From: Pseudomonadota bacterium
Lineage (GTDB): Bacteria > Pseudomonadota > Gammaproteobacteria > Burkholderiales > Burkholderiaceae_C
Assembly (NCBI GenBank): GCA_029779845.1
Contig: JAKOZT010000132.1
Span: forward strand, 62,001 to 126,000
Reading direction: 5' to 3'
DNA: 64,000 nt
The position numbers and the translations under genes were made by a program. Under the pieces are notes generated by a model that ran no database searches, was not told the origin of the DNA, and saw nothing but the letters and a program-made list of their open reading frames with translations. Of this stretch, positions 10,767 to 22,324 are shown one piece after another. Numbering within the stretch: position 1 is the stretch's first letter; every line of letters begins with the position of its first letter.

Positions 10767-11795
10767 ATGAACGCGCTCTCCCGCCTCGCCGCCGCCGTCG
10801 CCCTCGCCGCCGGTTCGCTGCTGCTGGGCGGCTGCACCACCTCGCTGGTGGTGGCGCACCTGTACGAAAAACTCACCGAGGGCGACCCGGCCTCGTGCTT
10901 CCGCCTCAACAGCGTCGACCGCGCCTTCCAGACCCGCTGCGGCCCCTACCGTCCCGGCAGCCTGAACGCCGAGGACGTGCGCGCTTCCGGCCTGCCGCTG
11001 TGCCCGCTGACACTGGCCGCACGCGAGCCGGCGCGCTGGGCGATGCTGCCCGAGCTGATCGCCAAGGGCGCCTCGCCCGAGGCATGCACCAGCGCACCCT
11101 GGGTGGCGCTGGCGCAGGCCAACCCCTGCCCCGACTTCGCCGCGGCGAGCGCGCCAGAGCGCGAGGCGCTGCGCTGGCTGGCCGAAGCGGATGCGCGAGC
11201 CATCCACCACGACGTGGTGCGCGCGCTGAGCTGCCCGAACGCGCGCGCCGCCGGGCTGGACACGGTGCTCGACGGCTGGCTCGCGCAAGACCAGCTGCGC
11301 GCCGACACCCTGCCCTTCGGCGTGCTGGGCGCGCTGCACCCCAGCCATCTGCGCGCGCCGCTGGCCAAGGCGCTGGAAGCGCGCGGCCACACCGCGCAGG
11401 CCGCGCTCGGCGCCTACCACGGGCGCCTGCCCGGCGGCTTCGAGGAAGCGCTGCGCACGGCCGACTTCGACGCGCTCGACTGGTGGGTGCAGCGCGTACC
11501 CGCGCTGGTCGACCGCGTGCCCGCCGCGCAGGCCAACCAGCTGCCCTGGGTGCCGCTGGCGCGTGTGATCACGCCGGCCTTCGTGGCCGACGCGACGCGC
11601 CAGCGCGAGCTGGTCGACTACCTGCTCGCCCACGGCGCGCAACCCTGGCGCGGCCTGCCGCACGACCCGCAGCTGACGCCGGCGACGCTCGCGATGAAGC
11701 TGCACAGCCCGCTGGCCGACACGCTGGCTGGCACGCGCGTGGCCGCCGGGCGCGGCAACACGGCGGCCGCCGCCGCGATCGCCATCGCGCACTGA
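10767..11795 (+). CDS. putative lipoprotein, 342 aa, function unknown
   Basis: Signal with lipobox LLLGGC; long ORF with consistent coding character. Confidence 0.75.
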   Translation: MNALSRLAAAVALAAGSLLLGGCTTSLVVAHLYEKLTEGDPASCFRLNSVDRAFQTRCGPYRPGSLNAEDVRASGLPLCPLTLAAREPARWAMLPELIAKGASPEACTSAPWVALAQANPCPDFAAASAPEREALRWLAEADARAIHHDVVRALSCPNARAAGLDTVLDGWLAQDQLRADTLPFGVLGALHPSHLRAPLAKALEARGHTAQAALGAYHGRLPGGFEEALRTADFDALDWWVQRVPALVDRVPAAQANQLPWVPLARVITPAFVADATRQRELVDYLLAHGAQPWRGLPHDPQLTPATLAMKLHSPLADTLAGTRVAAGRGNTAAAAAIAIAH

Positions 11796-11799
11796 CAGC

Positions 11800-12549
11800 T
11801 CAGGGCAGCCGGTCCGGCTCGCGCTTGAGGTCTCTGAACGCCGCGAACAGCCACGAGCGCATGCCCACCACCAGCGTGTAAGGCCGCTTCTGCTCGGGCG
11901 CGAGCTTCTGGTCGGCCAGATGCTGCTGCGCGAAGTCCTGCCCGACGCGCTGCAGCCGCTCCATGAAGGTCGCGGCGAGGCTGCGCCCGACCTGCCCGTG
12001 CACCAGCATCAGCATCTCGCCCTCGCCGTCGAAGCCGCCGCTGAAGTAGTCGTCGACCACGTGCTTGCGGAAATACGCCATCGCCGGCCCGTGCGGCCGC
12101 CAGCGGAAGCCCTTGGCCACCTTCAGCCGGTAGCGGTTCAGCGGGCGCAGCTCGATGAAGCCGAGCTTGTCGAGCTGCACCAGGCACTTGACGCACTCCG
12201 CCTCGGTGAGCGTGTAGGTGGCGACGATCTGCTCGAAGGTCCACTGGCTCAGCGCGCAGATTGCCACCAGCAGCAGCTTGCGATCCGCCACCACCGCGGC
12301 CTCCTGCTCGTGCGTCAGCTCGCGGCGCAGCGGCTGCGCGTCGGCCACCTTGCGCGCGAGGTCGGCGAAATCCATCTTCAGCACGCGCAGCACCTCGTCG
12401 ATGCGAGACAGCGGCATGTCGGCCTTGGCGAACACGCGCTTGATGCTCGATTCGGCCAGGCCCAGCTCGCGCGCCAGGTCGGCGTAGGTGAGGCCGGCAG
12501 CCTTCAACTCGGCCTTCAGCGCGGTGACGAGGTCGTGGGTCGTGCTCAT
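11800..12549 (-). CDS. XRE-type helix-turn-helix transcriptional regulator
   Basis: LTYADLARELGLAESSIKRVFAKADMPLSRIDEVLRVLKMDFADLA HTH at the N-terminus. Confidence 0.85.
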   Translation of the reverse strand: MSTTHDLVTALKAELKAAGLTYADLARELGLAESSIKRVFAKADMPLSRIDEVLRVLKMDFADLARKVADAQPLRRELTHEQEAAVVADRKLLLVAICALSQWTFEQIVATYTLTEAECVKCLVQLDKLGFIELRPLNRYRLKVAKGFRWRPHGPAMAYFRKHVVDDYFSGGFDGEGEMLMLVHGQVGRSLAATFMERLQRVGQDFAQQHLADQKLAPEQKRPYTLVVGMRSWLFAAFRDLKREPDRLP

Positions 12550-12684
12550 GTCGTTCCCTCCCGAAAAGTACCGCTCTACGATACTTCAGGCGCACAGCGT
12601 TGCAACCCTCCTTGGTGTGATGGATACCTCAGGCGCGGCGCGGCAGGATGCGCCCACCTTCAACCACCCGACAGGGATGAGCAC

Positions 12685-13131
12685 ATGAACCGCAACGCGA
12701 TCCACCACGACACCAAGGCCTGGAAGGCCCAGGTCTGGATCTCCTTCGGCGTCGCCGCCTGCCTGGCCGCCATCGGCCTGGCCTGGCTGCCCGGCCAGGA
12801 CCTGGACCGCGCCTTCATGTTCATGGGCTACGGCTTCTGCCTCTCGGCCGCCTTCATGGTCGCCAAGTACGTGCGCGACAACCAGGGCCAGCGCGTCGAC
12901 ACGCCGATGTGGGGCGCGGTGGTGTGGGGCGGCTTCGCGCTGGCGATGGCGCTGACCGGCTGGGGCCTGTGGCGCATGGAGATCAACCCGACCTACAAGG
13001 CCTTCCTCGGCGTGGCCTGGATGTTCCTGATCTCCAGCGTGTTCACGCTCGCCAAGACGCTGCGCGACGCGCACGAAGCGCGCATCGCGCAGATCCGCGC
13101 CGAGGCGCGCCACCACGGCCACGAGCAGTGA
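12685..13131 (+). CDS. YiaA/YiaB family inner-membrane protein
   Basis: KAWKAQVWISFGVAACLAAIGLAWLPGQDLDRAFMFMGYGFCLSAAFMVAKYVRDN; four predicted TM stretches. Confidence 0.85.
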   Translation: MNRNAIHHDTKAWKAQVWISFGVAACLAAIGLAWLPGQDLDRAFMFMGYGFCLSAAFMVAKYVRDNQGQRVDTPMWGAVVWGGFALAMALTGWGLWRMEINPTYKAFLGVAWMFLISSVFTLAKTLRDAHEARIAQIRAEARHHGHEQ

Positions 13132-13139
13132 GGCGCGAC

Positions 13140-13556
13140 ATGAAGAGCTTCGTTCGCTCCTTCGTTGCCGCGGCCGTGCTGGCCGCCAGCCTCGCCGGCC
13201 CGGCGCGCGCCCACCCGCATCCCTCCGACGCCAGCGCGCTGTCGATGCTGCCGGTGGCGGTGTCGGTGGCCGCGCCGGCGCTGTTCCTCTCCGGCGGCGT
13301 GATGCTGACCGTGGTCGCCGTCGAAGCCTCGGCCGAAGGCACGGTGTGGGTGCTGGAGCGCGCCTCCGACGGCGCGCGCGCCAGCCTCACGCTGTCGGCC
13401 GCGGCGGCCGGCGGGCTCTCGGTGGCGGCCGGCACGGCGATCACCGTCAGCGCCTTCAGCGCCGGCTGGGTGCTGTCGGCAGCCGGCAAGGCACTGGCCT
13501 ACATCCCCAATCAAGTCGGCGAGGCGCTGCTCTACAACGAGCGCATCAGCCGATGA
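13140..13556 (+). CDS. exported hypothetical protein, 138 aa
   Basis: Signal peptide MKSFVRSFVAAAVLAASLAGPARAHP; stop overlaps the next start (ATGA). Confidence 0.75.
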   Translation: MKSFVRSFVAAAVLAASLAGPARAHPHPSDASALSMLPVAVSVAAPALFLSGGVMLTVVAVEASAEGTVWVLERASDGARASLTLSAAAAGGLSVAAGTAITVSAFSAGWVLSAAGKALAYIPNQVGEALLYNERISR

Positions 13557-14320
13557 AGGCCGCGCTGATCATTTCGCTGGCGCTCGCCGCCGGCGCCGCG
13601 CAGGCCGGACGCAGCTGCGAGCCCAAACCGCCCGAAGCGATCAACGTGCAGCGCGCGATGACGCTCGCCCAGCACACCGCCGCCGCGCTCGACGCCAGCG
13701 GCGCGCAGGTGGTGCTGCTGGCGCGCGCCGGGCAGGACCTGTCGAAGTACGGCCTGGCCTGGTCACACCTCGGCATCGCCTACCGCGAGGGCACACGCTG
13801 GCGCGTGGTGCACAAGCTCAACGCCTGCGGCACGGCGCGCGCCGAGGTCTACCGCCAGGGCCTGGGCGAGTTCTTCCTCGACGACCTGCACGAGTACAAG
13901 GCCGGCTTCGTCGTGCCCGAGCCGGGCTTGCAGGCCAAGCTGCTGCCGCTGCTGCGCGACAACGCGCAGGCCACGCGGCTGCACAGCAGCGCCTACAGCA
14001 TGGTCGCCTACCCCTGGGCGCAGCGCTACCAGCAGAGCAACCAGTGGGCGATCGAGACGCTGGCGCTGGCGAGCGCGCCGCAAGTCAGCTCGCGCGAGCG
14101 CGCGCAGGCCTGGCTGAAGTTCAGCGGCTACGAGCCGACCGTGTTGCATCTCGGGCCGCTGACGCGCCTGGGCGCGCGCGCCACCGCGGCGAACATCGCC
14201 TTCGACGACCATCCGAACGAGAAGCGCTTCTCGGATCGCATCGAGACGGTCACCGTCGATTCCGTCTTCGCGTGGTTGAATCGCAGCGGGCTGGGCGCGC
14301 CGCTGCAGACGGTGCGCTGA
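13553..14320 (+). CDS. DUF2145-like exported protein, 255 aa
   Basis: Signal peptide then GRSCEPKPPEAINVQRAMTLAQHTAAALDASGAQVVLLARAGQDLSKYGLAWSHLGIAYRE; ATGA coupling to the upstream gene. Confidence 0.75.
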   Translation: MKAALIISLALAAGAAQAGRSCEPKPPEAINVQRAMTLAQHTAAALDASGAQVVLLARAGQDLSKYGLAWSHLGIAYREGTRWRVVHKLNACGTARAEVYRQGLGEFFLDDLHEYKAGFVVPEPGLQAKLLPLLRDNAQATRLHSSAYSMVAYPWAQRYQQSNQWAIETLALASAPQVSSRERAQAWLKFSGYEPTVLHLGPLTRLGARATAANIAFDDHPNEKRFSDRIETVTVDSVFAWLNRSGLGAPLQTVR

Positions 14321-14346
14321 GCCGAGAACAACATCAGGAGGAGCCC

Positions 14347-16236
14347 TTGAACGACCCCCATCCGAATCAGTTCGCGCTGCTCGGCCAGCGCCGCTTCGCG
14401 CCTTTCTTCTGGGCACAGTTCCTCGGCGCCGGCAACGACAACCTGTTCAAGTTCGCCTTCACCGTGATGGTGACCTTCGGCACCGCGAACGCGACCGGCC
14501 TCGCGCCGGCGCTGGTGGTGCAGCTGATCGCGGCGCTGTTCATCCTGCCCTTCCTGCTGTTCTCGGCCACCGCCGGGCAGCTGGCCGACAAGTACGACAA
14601 GGCGGTGCTGATCCGCTTCGTCAAGACGCTGGAGATCGTGATCATGGCGATCGCGCTCTACGGCTTCACGGCGCAAAGTGTGCCGGTGCTGCTGCTGTGC
14701 ACCTTCGGGCTCGGCGTGCACTCGACGCTGTTCGGCCCGGTGAAGTACGCCTACCTGCCGCAGCACCTGAACGAGCGCGAGCTGACCGGCGGCAACGGCA
14801 TGGTGGAGATGGGCACCTTCGTCGCCATCCTGCTCGGCAACGTGGTCGGCGGCCTCTTGATCGCGGTGCCCGAGGCGGGCGCGCGCTACGTCGCGTGGAG
14901 CTGCATGGCGCTGGCCCTGCTCGGCCGCCTCGCGGCGCAGTTCGTGCCGAGCGCGCCGGCCACCGATGCGGCCTTGCGCATCAACTGGAACCCCTTCAGC
15001 GAGACCTGGCGCAACCTCAAGCTCGCGCATGAGAACGTCGCGGTGTTCCGCTCGCTGCTGGGCATCTCGTGGATGTGGTTCTTCGGCGCGGTGTTCCTGA
15101 CGCAGTTCCCCTCGTTCGCGAAAGACGTGCTGGGCGGCAACGAGCAGGTGGCCTCGCTGCTGCTCGTCGTCTTCTCGATCGGCATCGCGACCGGCTCGCT
15201 GCTGTGCGAGACGCTCTCGCGCCGCCACGTCGAGATCGGCCTGGTGCCCTTCGGCGCCTTCGGCATGAGCGTGTTCGCGATCGACCTGTACTTCGCCTCG
15301 CGTTCGATGGCGCATCCCGACACCGCGCTGACGCTGACGCAGTTCGCCGCGCTCGGCGCCAACTGGCGCGTGATGGCCGATCTCGCGCTGCTGGCGCTGT
15401 TCGCGGGCCTGTACAGCGTGCCGATGTACGCGCTGATCCAGATGCGCGCCCAGCCCAGCCACCGCTCGCGCATCATCGCGGCCAACAACATCCTCAACGC
15501 CCTCTTCATGATCGGCAGCGCCGCGATGGCCGCGCTGCTGCTGAAGGCCGGCGCGACGGTGCCGCAGCTGTTCCTGGTCACCGGGCTGCTGAACCTGCTG
15601 GTGGCCGGCTACATCTTCCTGATCGTGCCCGAGTACCTGCTGCGCTTCGTCGCCTGGGTGGCGACGCGCCTCGTCTACCGCTTCAAGGTGCGCGGCGACG
15701 AGCACATCCCGGCCGAGGGCGCGGCCATCCTGGTGTGCAACCACGTCAGCTTCGTCGACGCGATCCTGCTGATGGCGGCCAGCCCGCGGCCGATCGCCTT
15801 CCTCATGGACCACCGCATCTTCAGGACACCCGTGCTGGGCACGCTGTTCCGGCTCGCGAAGGCGATCCCGATCGCGCCGCAGAAGGAAGACCCGCGCGCC
15901 TACGAGCAGGCGTTTGCGCGCGCCAAGGCGGTGCTCGATGCGGGCGATTTGCTGTGCATCTTCCCCGAAGGCGCGATCACGCGCGACGGCTCGCTGGGCG
16001 AGTTCAAGGGCGGCGTGATGAAGCTGCTCGAAGCCAACCCGGTGCCCGTCGTGCCGCTGGCCCTGCAGAACCTGTGGGGCTCGTTCTTCTCGCGCGTCGA
16101 CGGCAACGCGATGACGAAGCCCTTCCGGCGCGGCTTCTTCACCCGCGTCGGGCTGGTGGCGGGCGAAGCGGTGCCGGCGGCACAGGTCAGCCCCGCGGGC
16201 CTGCGCGAGCGCGTGAGCGCGCTGCTGGCGAGCTGA
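14347..16236 (+). CDS. MFS lysophospholipid transporter (LplT-like) fused to a 1-acylglycerol-phosphate acyltransferase (PlsC-like) domain; probable TTG start
   Basis: RBS AGGAGG before TTG at 14347; MFS part ...GAGNDNLFKFAFTVMVTF...; acyltransferase part CNHVSFVDAILL (NHxxxxD) and FPEGAITRDG. Confidence 0.9.
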   Translation: MNDPHPNQFALLGQRRFAPFFWAQFLGAGNDNLFKFAFTVMVTFGTANATGLAPALVVQLIAALFILPFLLFSATAGQLADKYDKAVLIRFVKTLEIVIMAIALYGFTAQSVPVLLLCTFGLGVHSTLFGPVKYAYLPQHLNERELTGGNGMVEMGTFVAILLGNVVGGLLIAVPEAGARYVAWSCMALALLGRLAAQFVPSAPATDAALRINWNPFSETWRNLKLAHENVAVFRSLLGISWMWFFGAVFLTQFPSFAKDVLGGNEQVASLLLVVFSIGIATGSLLCETLSRRHVEIGLVPFGAFGMSVFAIDLYFASRSMAHPDTALTLTQFAALGANWRVMADLALLALFAGLYSVPMYALIQMRAQPSHRSRIIAANNILNALFMIGSAAMAALLLKAGATVPQLFLVTGLLNLLVAGYIFLIVPEYLLRFVAWVATRLVYRFKVRGDEHIPAEGAAILVCNHVSFVDAILLMAASPRPIAFLMDHRIFRTPVLGTLFRLAKAIPIAPQKEDPRAYEQAFARAKAVLDAGDLLCIFPEGAITRDGSLGEFKGGVMKLLEANPVPVVPLALQNLWGSFFSRVDGNAMTKPFRRGFFTRVGLVAGEAVPAAQVSPAGLRERVSALLAS

Positions 16237-17535
16237 TCAGCCGCGCAGGAAGGCCGCCAGCGCGGCCGGCAGCCTGGGCAGCGGGGGCAAGGGCGGCAGC
16301 GGCGGCCAGGGTGTCGGGCCGCTGCGCGTCAGGCGCTGCGTGATCGCGCGCTTGAGCGGCGGCAGGTGCTCGGCCACGCGCACCACCGCCTGGCGCAGCA
16401 CGCGCGCGGCCTGGCGGTCGTCGGTGAACAGGCCGACGATCGCGTTGGTGCCGTGGAAGATGGTCCAGGTCTCGCGGCGGTGGCGCGTCTCGTAGGGCAG
16501 CAGCACGTCGAGGCTGCCCAGGTCGCGCCCGCCGCGCCGCGCCGCGCCGAGCAGCGCGCTCAATTCGTCGACGCCGTACAGGCCGAAGTTGTAGCCGTGC
16601 GCGGTGACCGGGTGCATGCCCACCGCCGCATCGCCGATCAGCGCAAAGCGCGGCGCGACGAAACGCTGCGCGTACACCGCCACCAGCGGGTAGAGGTGGC
16701 GCTTGCCGCGCAATTCGAGCGTGCCCAGGCGCTCGCCGAGCTGCTGCTGCACCCAGGCGGTGAACTGCGCGTCGTCCCAGCGCTGCATCGCCAGCGCCTG
16801 GTCGGAGCTGATCGTCAGCACGATCGAGCTTTCGCCGCCGTTCATCGGCAGCACCGCCAGCGTGTGGCCGTGGTGGAAACATTCCTGCGCCACCGCGCGA
16901 TTGGAAACCGTGTGCGCCATGCGGCAGACGATCACGCTGCGGCCGAAGTCGCGCATCTGCGCGCCGATGCCGGCCTGGCGGCGCGCCTCGGAGAAGCGGC
17001 TGTCGGCGGCGACGATCAGCGGCGCGCGCAGCGTGGTCTCGCTGCCGTCGGCGGCCTTGCAGCGCAGCGTGGCGCCGTCGGCGTCGACCGACAGGCCGAG
17101 CACGCGCGTCGCGGGACGCAAATCGATCGCCTCGCGGCCCTGCACCGCCTGCCAGCTGGCGCGGCGGATCACGTGGTTGGCGACCAGCCAGCCGAGTTCG
17201 TCCTCGCCCGAGCCCTGCGGGTCGAAGTGCAGCGGCTTCAGGTCGGCCCCGTTGTAGACCTCGGCCGCGCGCAGCGGCGCCACTTCCTCGACGGGCAGCC
17301 GCTCCCACAAGCCGAGTCGTCGCATCAGCACGGCGGCGCGGTGCGTCAGCGCGATGTCGCGGCCGTCGGGCGCCGGCTCGGCGAGCGTGGCGGCGTCCTG
17401 CGCGTCGAGCACGATGCTGCGGATCGCGGCGTCCGACAAGGCGCGCGCCAGCGCCAGCCCGCTCGGGCCCGCGCCGATGACCAGCACGTCGGTGTCGAAA
17501 GGGGTGGCCTGCGAGGCGGGGATGCGGCGCGTCAT
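16237..17535 (-). CDS. UbiH/UbiF/VisC/COQ6-family FAD-dependent monooxygenase (possibly UbiM-like)
   Basis: DVLVIGAGPSGLALARALSDAAIRSIVLD, RDIALTHRA, ALIGDAAVGMHPVTAHGYNFGLYGVDELSALL. Confidence 0.85.
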   Translation of the reverse strand: MTRRIPASQATPFDTDVLVIGAGPSGLALARALSDAAIRSIVLDAQDAATLAEPAPDGRDIALTHRAAVLMRRLGLWERLPVEEVAPLRAAEVYNGADLKPLHFDPQGSGEDELGWLVANHVIRRASWQAVQGREAIDLRPATRVLGLSVDADGATLRCKAADGSETTLRAPLIVAADSRFSEARRQAGIGAQMRDFGRSVIVCRMAHTVSNRAVAQECFHHGHTLAVLPMNGGESSIVLTISSDQALAMQRWDDAQFTAWVQQQLGERLGTLELRGKRHLYPLVAVYAQRFVAPRFALIGDAAVGMHPVTAHGYNFGLYGVDELSALLGAARRGGRDLGSLDVLLPYETRHRRETWTIFHGTNAIVGLFTDDRQAARVLRQAVVRVAEHLPPLKRAITQRLTRSGPTPWPPLPPLPPLPRLPAALAAFLRG

Positions 17536-17603
17536 GGGCGTTCTCGGCGCGGGAAAGGGGAGACGATCATCCGCGCCGCGCACCGGCGCAGGCCTGACCC
17601 GCG

Positions 17604-19169
<1,566 letters not shown>

Positions 19170-19318
19170 TCATGCATCGTTGAATCTCGTGATCCATGCT
19201 AGGAAGCGCCCCTGGGCGCCGTTTGACGGCGCTCAAGCGGCCGGGGCGTTTTGCCAATGTGGAGCAGCGCTGCTGCGGCCTGGCACAGCGCGCGTGGCGC
19301 CGTGCCGACGCGAATGCG

Positions 19319-20044
19319 TCAGGAGGTGGCAGGCAGCGCGAGCAGCTTGCGCACGAAGGCGCGCGCCAGCGCGTCGGCGGCGGCGCTGTCGCGCAGATCC
19401 TGCTCGACCGGCGTGCGCACGCTGGCGACGATCTCGCCGGCCAGGCTCTTCAGCCCGCCGATCATCGAGACTTCCGGCCCGGTGGCCGCCAGCTCGATCT
19501 CCAGCAGGTAGCCGGCCGCGCCCTTCAGCGCGTCGTACTCGGTGTCGCCGCCCTGGCCTTTCGCAGCGAGCGCGCGCTCGACCACGGACGGGTCGACCAG
19601 CTTGACGCGCATGCGCTGCAGTTCGCGCTGCAGCGCGTTCTCGACCAGCCGCACCACCGGGTGGCGCTGCTGCAGCGGCACGCGCGCCGCCTTGTGCTCC
19701 ACGCCCACCGACACGCTCTCGTTGCCGGCGGAGATCAGCACGCGCGCGGTGCCGTCCCAGCCCGCCGGCAGGCGCTCCATGCGGCGGTCGAAGAAGAGCG
19801 CCACGGCGGGGCGGCCTTGTCTGGCGTACCAGTCGTTCAAGGTCGAGCCGGCCGGCGCGCTCTGGCGCAGCGAGCCGGTCTCGCCGACATCGCCCGCAGG
19901 CGCCGCGCCCGGCCGGTGCGGCGCGACGACGCCGGGCTCCACCGGCTGCGTCAGCATGCGTTCGTTGTCGAACAGCTTCAGCTGCGCTTGCGCGCCGGTC
20001 GCTGCAACGGCGAGGGCGAAGCCGAAGACGAACGGCGCGCGCAT
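19319..20044 (-). CDS. exported protein, possible CsgG/LpoB-like fold, function unknown
   Basis: Signal peptide MRAPFVFGFALAVAATGAQAQ; last gene of an operon-like set with lpoB/ycfL homologues. Confidence 0.65.
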   Translation of the reverse strand: MRAPFVFGFALAVAATGAQAQLKLFDNERMLTQPVEPGVVAPHRPGAAPAGDVGETGSLRQSAPAGSTLNDWYARQGRPAVALFFDRRMERLPAGWDGTARVLISAGNESVSVGVEHKAARVPLQQRHPVVRLVENALQRELQRMRVKLVDPSVVERALAAKGQGGDTEYDALKGAAGYLLEIELAATGPEVSMIGGLKSLAGEIVASVRTPVEQDLRDSAAADALARAFVRKLLALPATS

Positions 20045-20493
20045 CAGCGGGCCTCCCGGATCTCGACCAGGTAGTGCGCCACCTGCGCGGCGAGCGTCGA
20101 GCTGCCTTCGTAGACGCCCACGCCGTTGGCGTCGAGCACCACGCGCTGCCAGGCGCTGGTCTTGTCGACCGGCGCGTAGCCGCTGTCGTAGAAGCTCACG
20201 CGCGCTTCGATCGCCTGCGTGAAGTCGGTGCGGTTGCGCAGCTGCGCGATCACCTTCAGCGTGCCGGTGGGCGTGCGCCGCGAGCCCTGGCTTTCCACTG
20301 CGATCTTGCCGGCCTTCACGCCTTGCAGGCTGCGGTCGAGGATCACCACCTGGTCGTACTGCATGCGCGCATCGGGCGCGAGCTTGTCGTCGACACGCTG
20401 CGCCAGCTTGGCGCCTTCGGTGAACTGCGGCTGCGCGCAGCCGGCCAGCAGCGCGGCCAGCGCCAGCGCGGCGAGGGAGAGGGTTTTCGTCAT
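20044..20493 (-). CDS. YcfL-family lipoprotein
   Basis: Lipobox ALLAGCAQ; IAQLRNRTDFTQAIEARVSFYDSGY; ATGA overlap with the following gene. Confidence 0.8.
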   Translation of the reverse strand: MTKTLSLAALALAALLAGCAQPQFTEGAKLAQRVDDKLAPDARMQYDQVVILDRSLQGVKAGKIAVESQGSRRTPTGTLKVIAQLRNRTDFTQAIEARVSFYDSGYAPVDKTSAWQRVVLDANGVGVYEGSSTLAAQVAHYLVEIREAR

Positions 20494-20513
20494 CGGGCTG
20501 TCCTCGGTTCGAT

Positions 20514-21674
20514 TCATCGGCGGGTCTTGATCCACACCAGGCGGCGGCCTTTCGGGTCGGTCCATTCGCGGCGCACCAGCTCGTCGCTGGCCACGGCCTG
20601 GCCGGCGTCGTCGAGCAGGCGCACGTCGCCCAGCGGCGCGGCGGCGGCGCCGAGCGTCGCCACGTGCAGGCTCTCGGGCAGGTTGGCCCAGTAGCGCACG
20701 TCGGCGCGCGGCTTGACGTTGGCCGACACCAGCGCGGCGATCGCGCCCACCGCGGCCAGGCCGCCGAGCGCACGCCCGGCGCTGCCGTCGAGCGCGACGT
20801 TGATCAGCGCGCCTTCGCTGGCCAGCGTGGCGGCGGCGTCGCCGATCGCGCCGGTGGTCTTCTGGAACGCGACCTTGCCGTCGATGATGCGGTCGATCTC
20901 GCGCGCGCCGCGGTGCGTGGCCTGCACGTACAGGTCTTCCATCGCGTAGGGCTTCAGCGCGCCGGCGCCCTGCGCGATCTCGATGCGCTTCTCCGGCGTG
21001 CGCTTGGCGCGCCGGTAGACGATCTCGTGGTTGCCCACGCCGTCGCCGAGCTTGCGCGGCGCGCCGGCCAGTTCGGCGATCACCAGCGTGTCGGCGTCGG
21101 GCGCGGGCGGGGTCCAGTCGCGGCGGTATCCGGCCGCCTCGGCGTAGGCCTCGGCGGCCTGCGCGGCGTCGCCGAGCAGCTGGCTGCACCAGCCGTCTAG
21201 GAACATCAGCGTCGCGAAGCCGGAGCGGTAGCGCTGCTCCTCGGCGAAGGAGCTTTGCATCAGCGCGCTGCGGAACGAAGCGCGCGCGTTTTCGTAGTCG
21301 GCCTCGGTCAGGTAGACGAGGCCGCGGTAGTAGAACGCCATCGCGCGTTCGTAGGGCTCGCCCTTGAAGTCCTTGGCGCCTTCTTCGTACCACAGCGAGC
21401 GCGCCTTCGCGGCGCCCTCGGCGCTGGAGTACACGCTCTCGATCGCCGCCAGCGCTTCGTCGAGATGGTGCGCCGAGGCGTCGAGCTGCGCCTCGCGCAG
21501 CGCGGCCACGCCGGCCTGCAGGTGGTGCAGCGTGCGGTCCTTGTCCTCGGCCCGCGCCAGCGCGGCTTCCGCTTCGGCGAGCGTACGCGCCTGTCCGGGC
21601 AACGCCGCGAACGGCAGCACCGCGAGCAGCGCGGCCGCCAGCGCGCGCCGCCGCTCAGCGGTACACCACGTCAT
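20514..21674 (-). CDS. COG3014-like exported protein with TPR-like N-terminus
   Basis: TPR-like AMAFYYRGLVYLTEADYENARASFRSALMQSSFAEEQ, then SEGALINVALDGSAGRALGG; between lpoB-like and ycfL-like genes. Confidence 0.8.
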   Translation of the reverse strand: MTWCTAERRRALAAALLAVLPFAALPGQARTLAEAEAALARAEDKDRTLHHLQAGVAALREAQLDASAHHLDEALAAIESVYSSAEGAAKARSLWYEEGAKDFKGEPYERAMAFYYRGLVYLTEADYENARASFRSALMQSSFAEEQRYRSGFATLMFLDGWCSQLLGDAAQAAEAYAEAAGYRRDWTPPAPDADTLVIAELAGAPRKLGDGVGNHEIVYRRAKRTPEKRIEIAQGAGALKPYAMEDLYVQATHRGAREIDRIIDGKVAFQKTTGAIGDAAATLASEGALINVALDGSAGRALGGLAAVGAIAALVSANVKPRADVRYWANLPESLHVATLGAAAAPLGDVRLLDDAGQAVASDELVRREWTDPKGRRLVWIKTRR

Positions 21675-22314
21675 CCTGCGCTTCCTTGCGGAACTCGTAC
21701 AGGCCGCTCCAGGCGATGTTGCCGTACTCGAGGTCGACCAGCTCGAAGGTGATCTGGTGGTAGCGCGACAGCGTGCCGTTCTTGGTCGACGCGGCGTCCA
21801 TCGAGACGATGCGCCCGCCGAGGCGGAAGTCGGCGCCGGCCTGGGCGCTGGTCGAGCGGATCGTGCCGGCGTCGGCGCCGCCTTCGCGCTTGAGCTCGCG
21901 CTCCTTGGCGACCATGTCGCCGTAGTGGCGGCCGAGGAACACCATGCGCCCGGCGGCCGAGCGGTTCAGCTCGACGCGCAGCCGGTCGGTGATGGCGTTC
22001 TTGTTGATGCGCGAGCTGCTGTCGTTGGCGAAGTAGGCCGAGTCGACGATGATGCGCGGCGCCTTGGCACGCCCGGCGATCTCCGGCGTGGCGAGGATGT
22101 CGCGCAGCATCTGGTCGGTCATCGAGATCACGTCCTGCGACTCGACGCCGACGCCGGCCACCTTGCTCGACGCGGTCGCCGCATCGGCGTAGACGGTCTT
22201 GCGCCCGGCGCTGTTGTCCAGCCCCGAGTTGACGCTGGCACAGCCCGACAGCGCGGCCACCGCGGCGGCGGCCGCGAGCAGCATCGGCAGGCGAATGGCG
22301 TTGCGGTTGTCCAT
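21655..22314 (-). CDS. lpoB: LpoB-like penicillin-binding-protein activator lipoprotein
   Basis: Lipobox ALSGCAS; TDQMLRDIL...RIIVDSAYFANDSSSRINKNAITDRLRVELNRSAAGRMVFLGR matches the LpoB pattern. Confidence 0.85.
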   Translation of the reverse strand: MDNRNAIRLPMLLAAAAAVAALSGCASVNSGLDNSAGRKTVYADAATASSKVAGVGVESQDVISMTDQMLRDILATPEIAGRAKAPRIIVDSAYFANDSSSRINKNAITDRLRVELNRSAAGRMVFLGRHYGDMVAKERELKREGGADAGTIRSTSAQAGADFRLGGRIVSMDAASTKNGTLSRYHQITFELVDLEYGNIAWSGLYEFRKEAQDDVVYR

Positions 22315-22324
22315 GGCCGCGCCC

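Noticed and set aside
16237-16320. Pro/Leu repeat (PPLPPLPPLPRLP) at the C-terminus of the UbiH-family protein
   Set aside because: Short low-complexity tail from a GC-rich microrepeat; no evidence of functional repeat structure.
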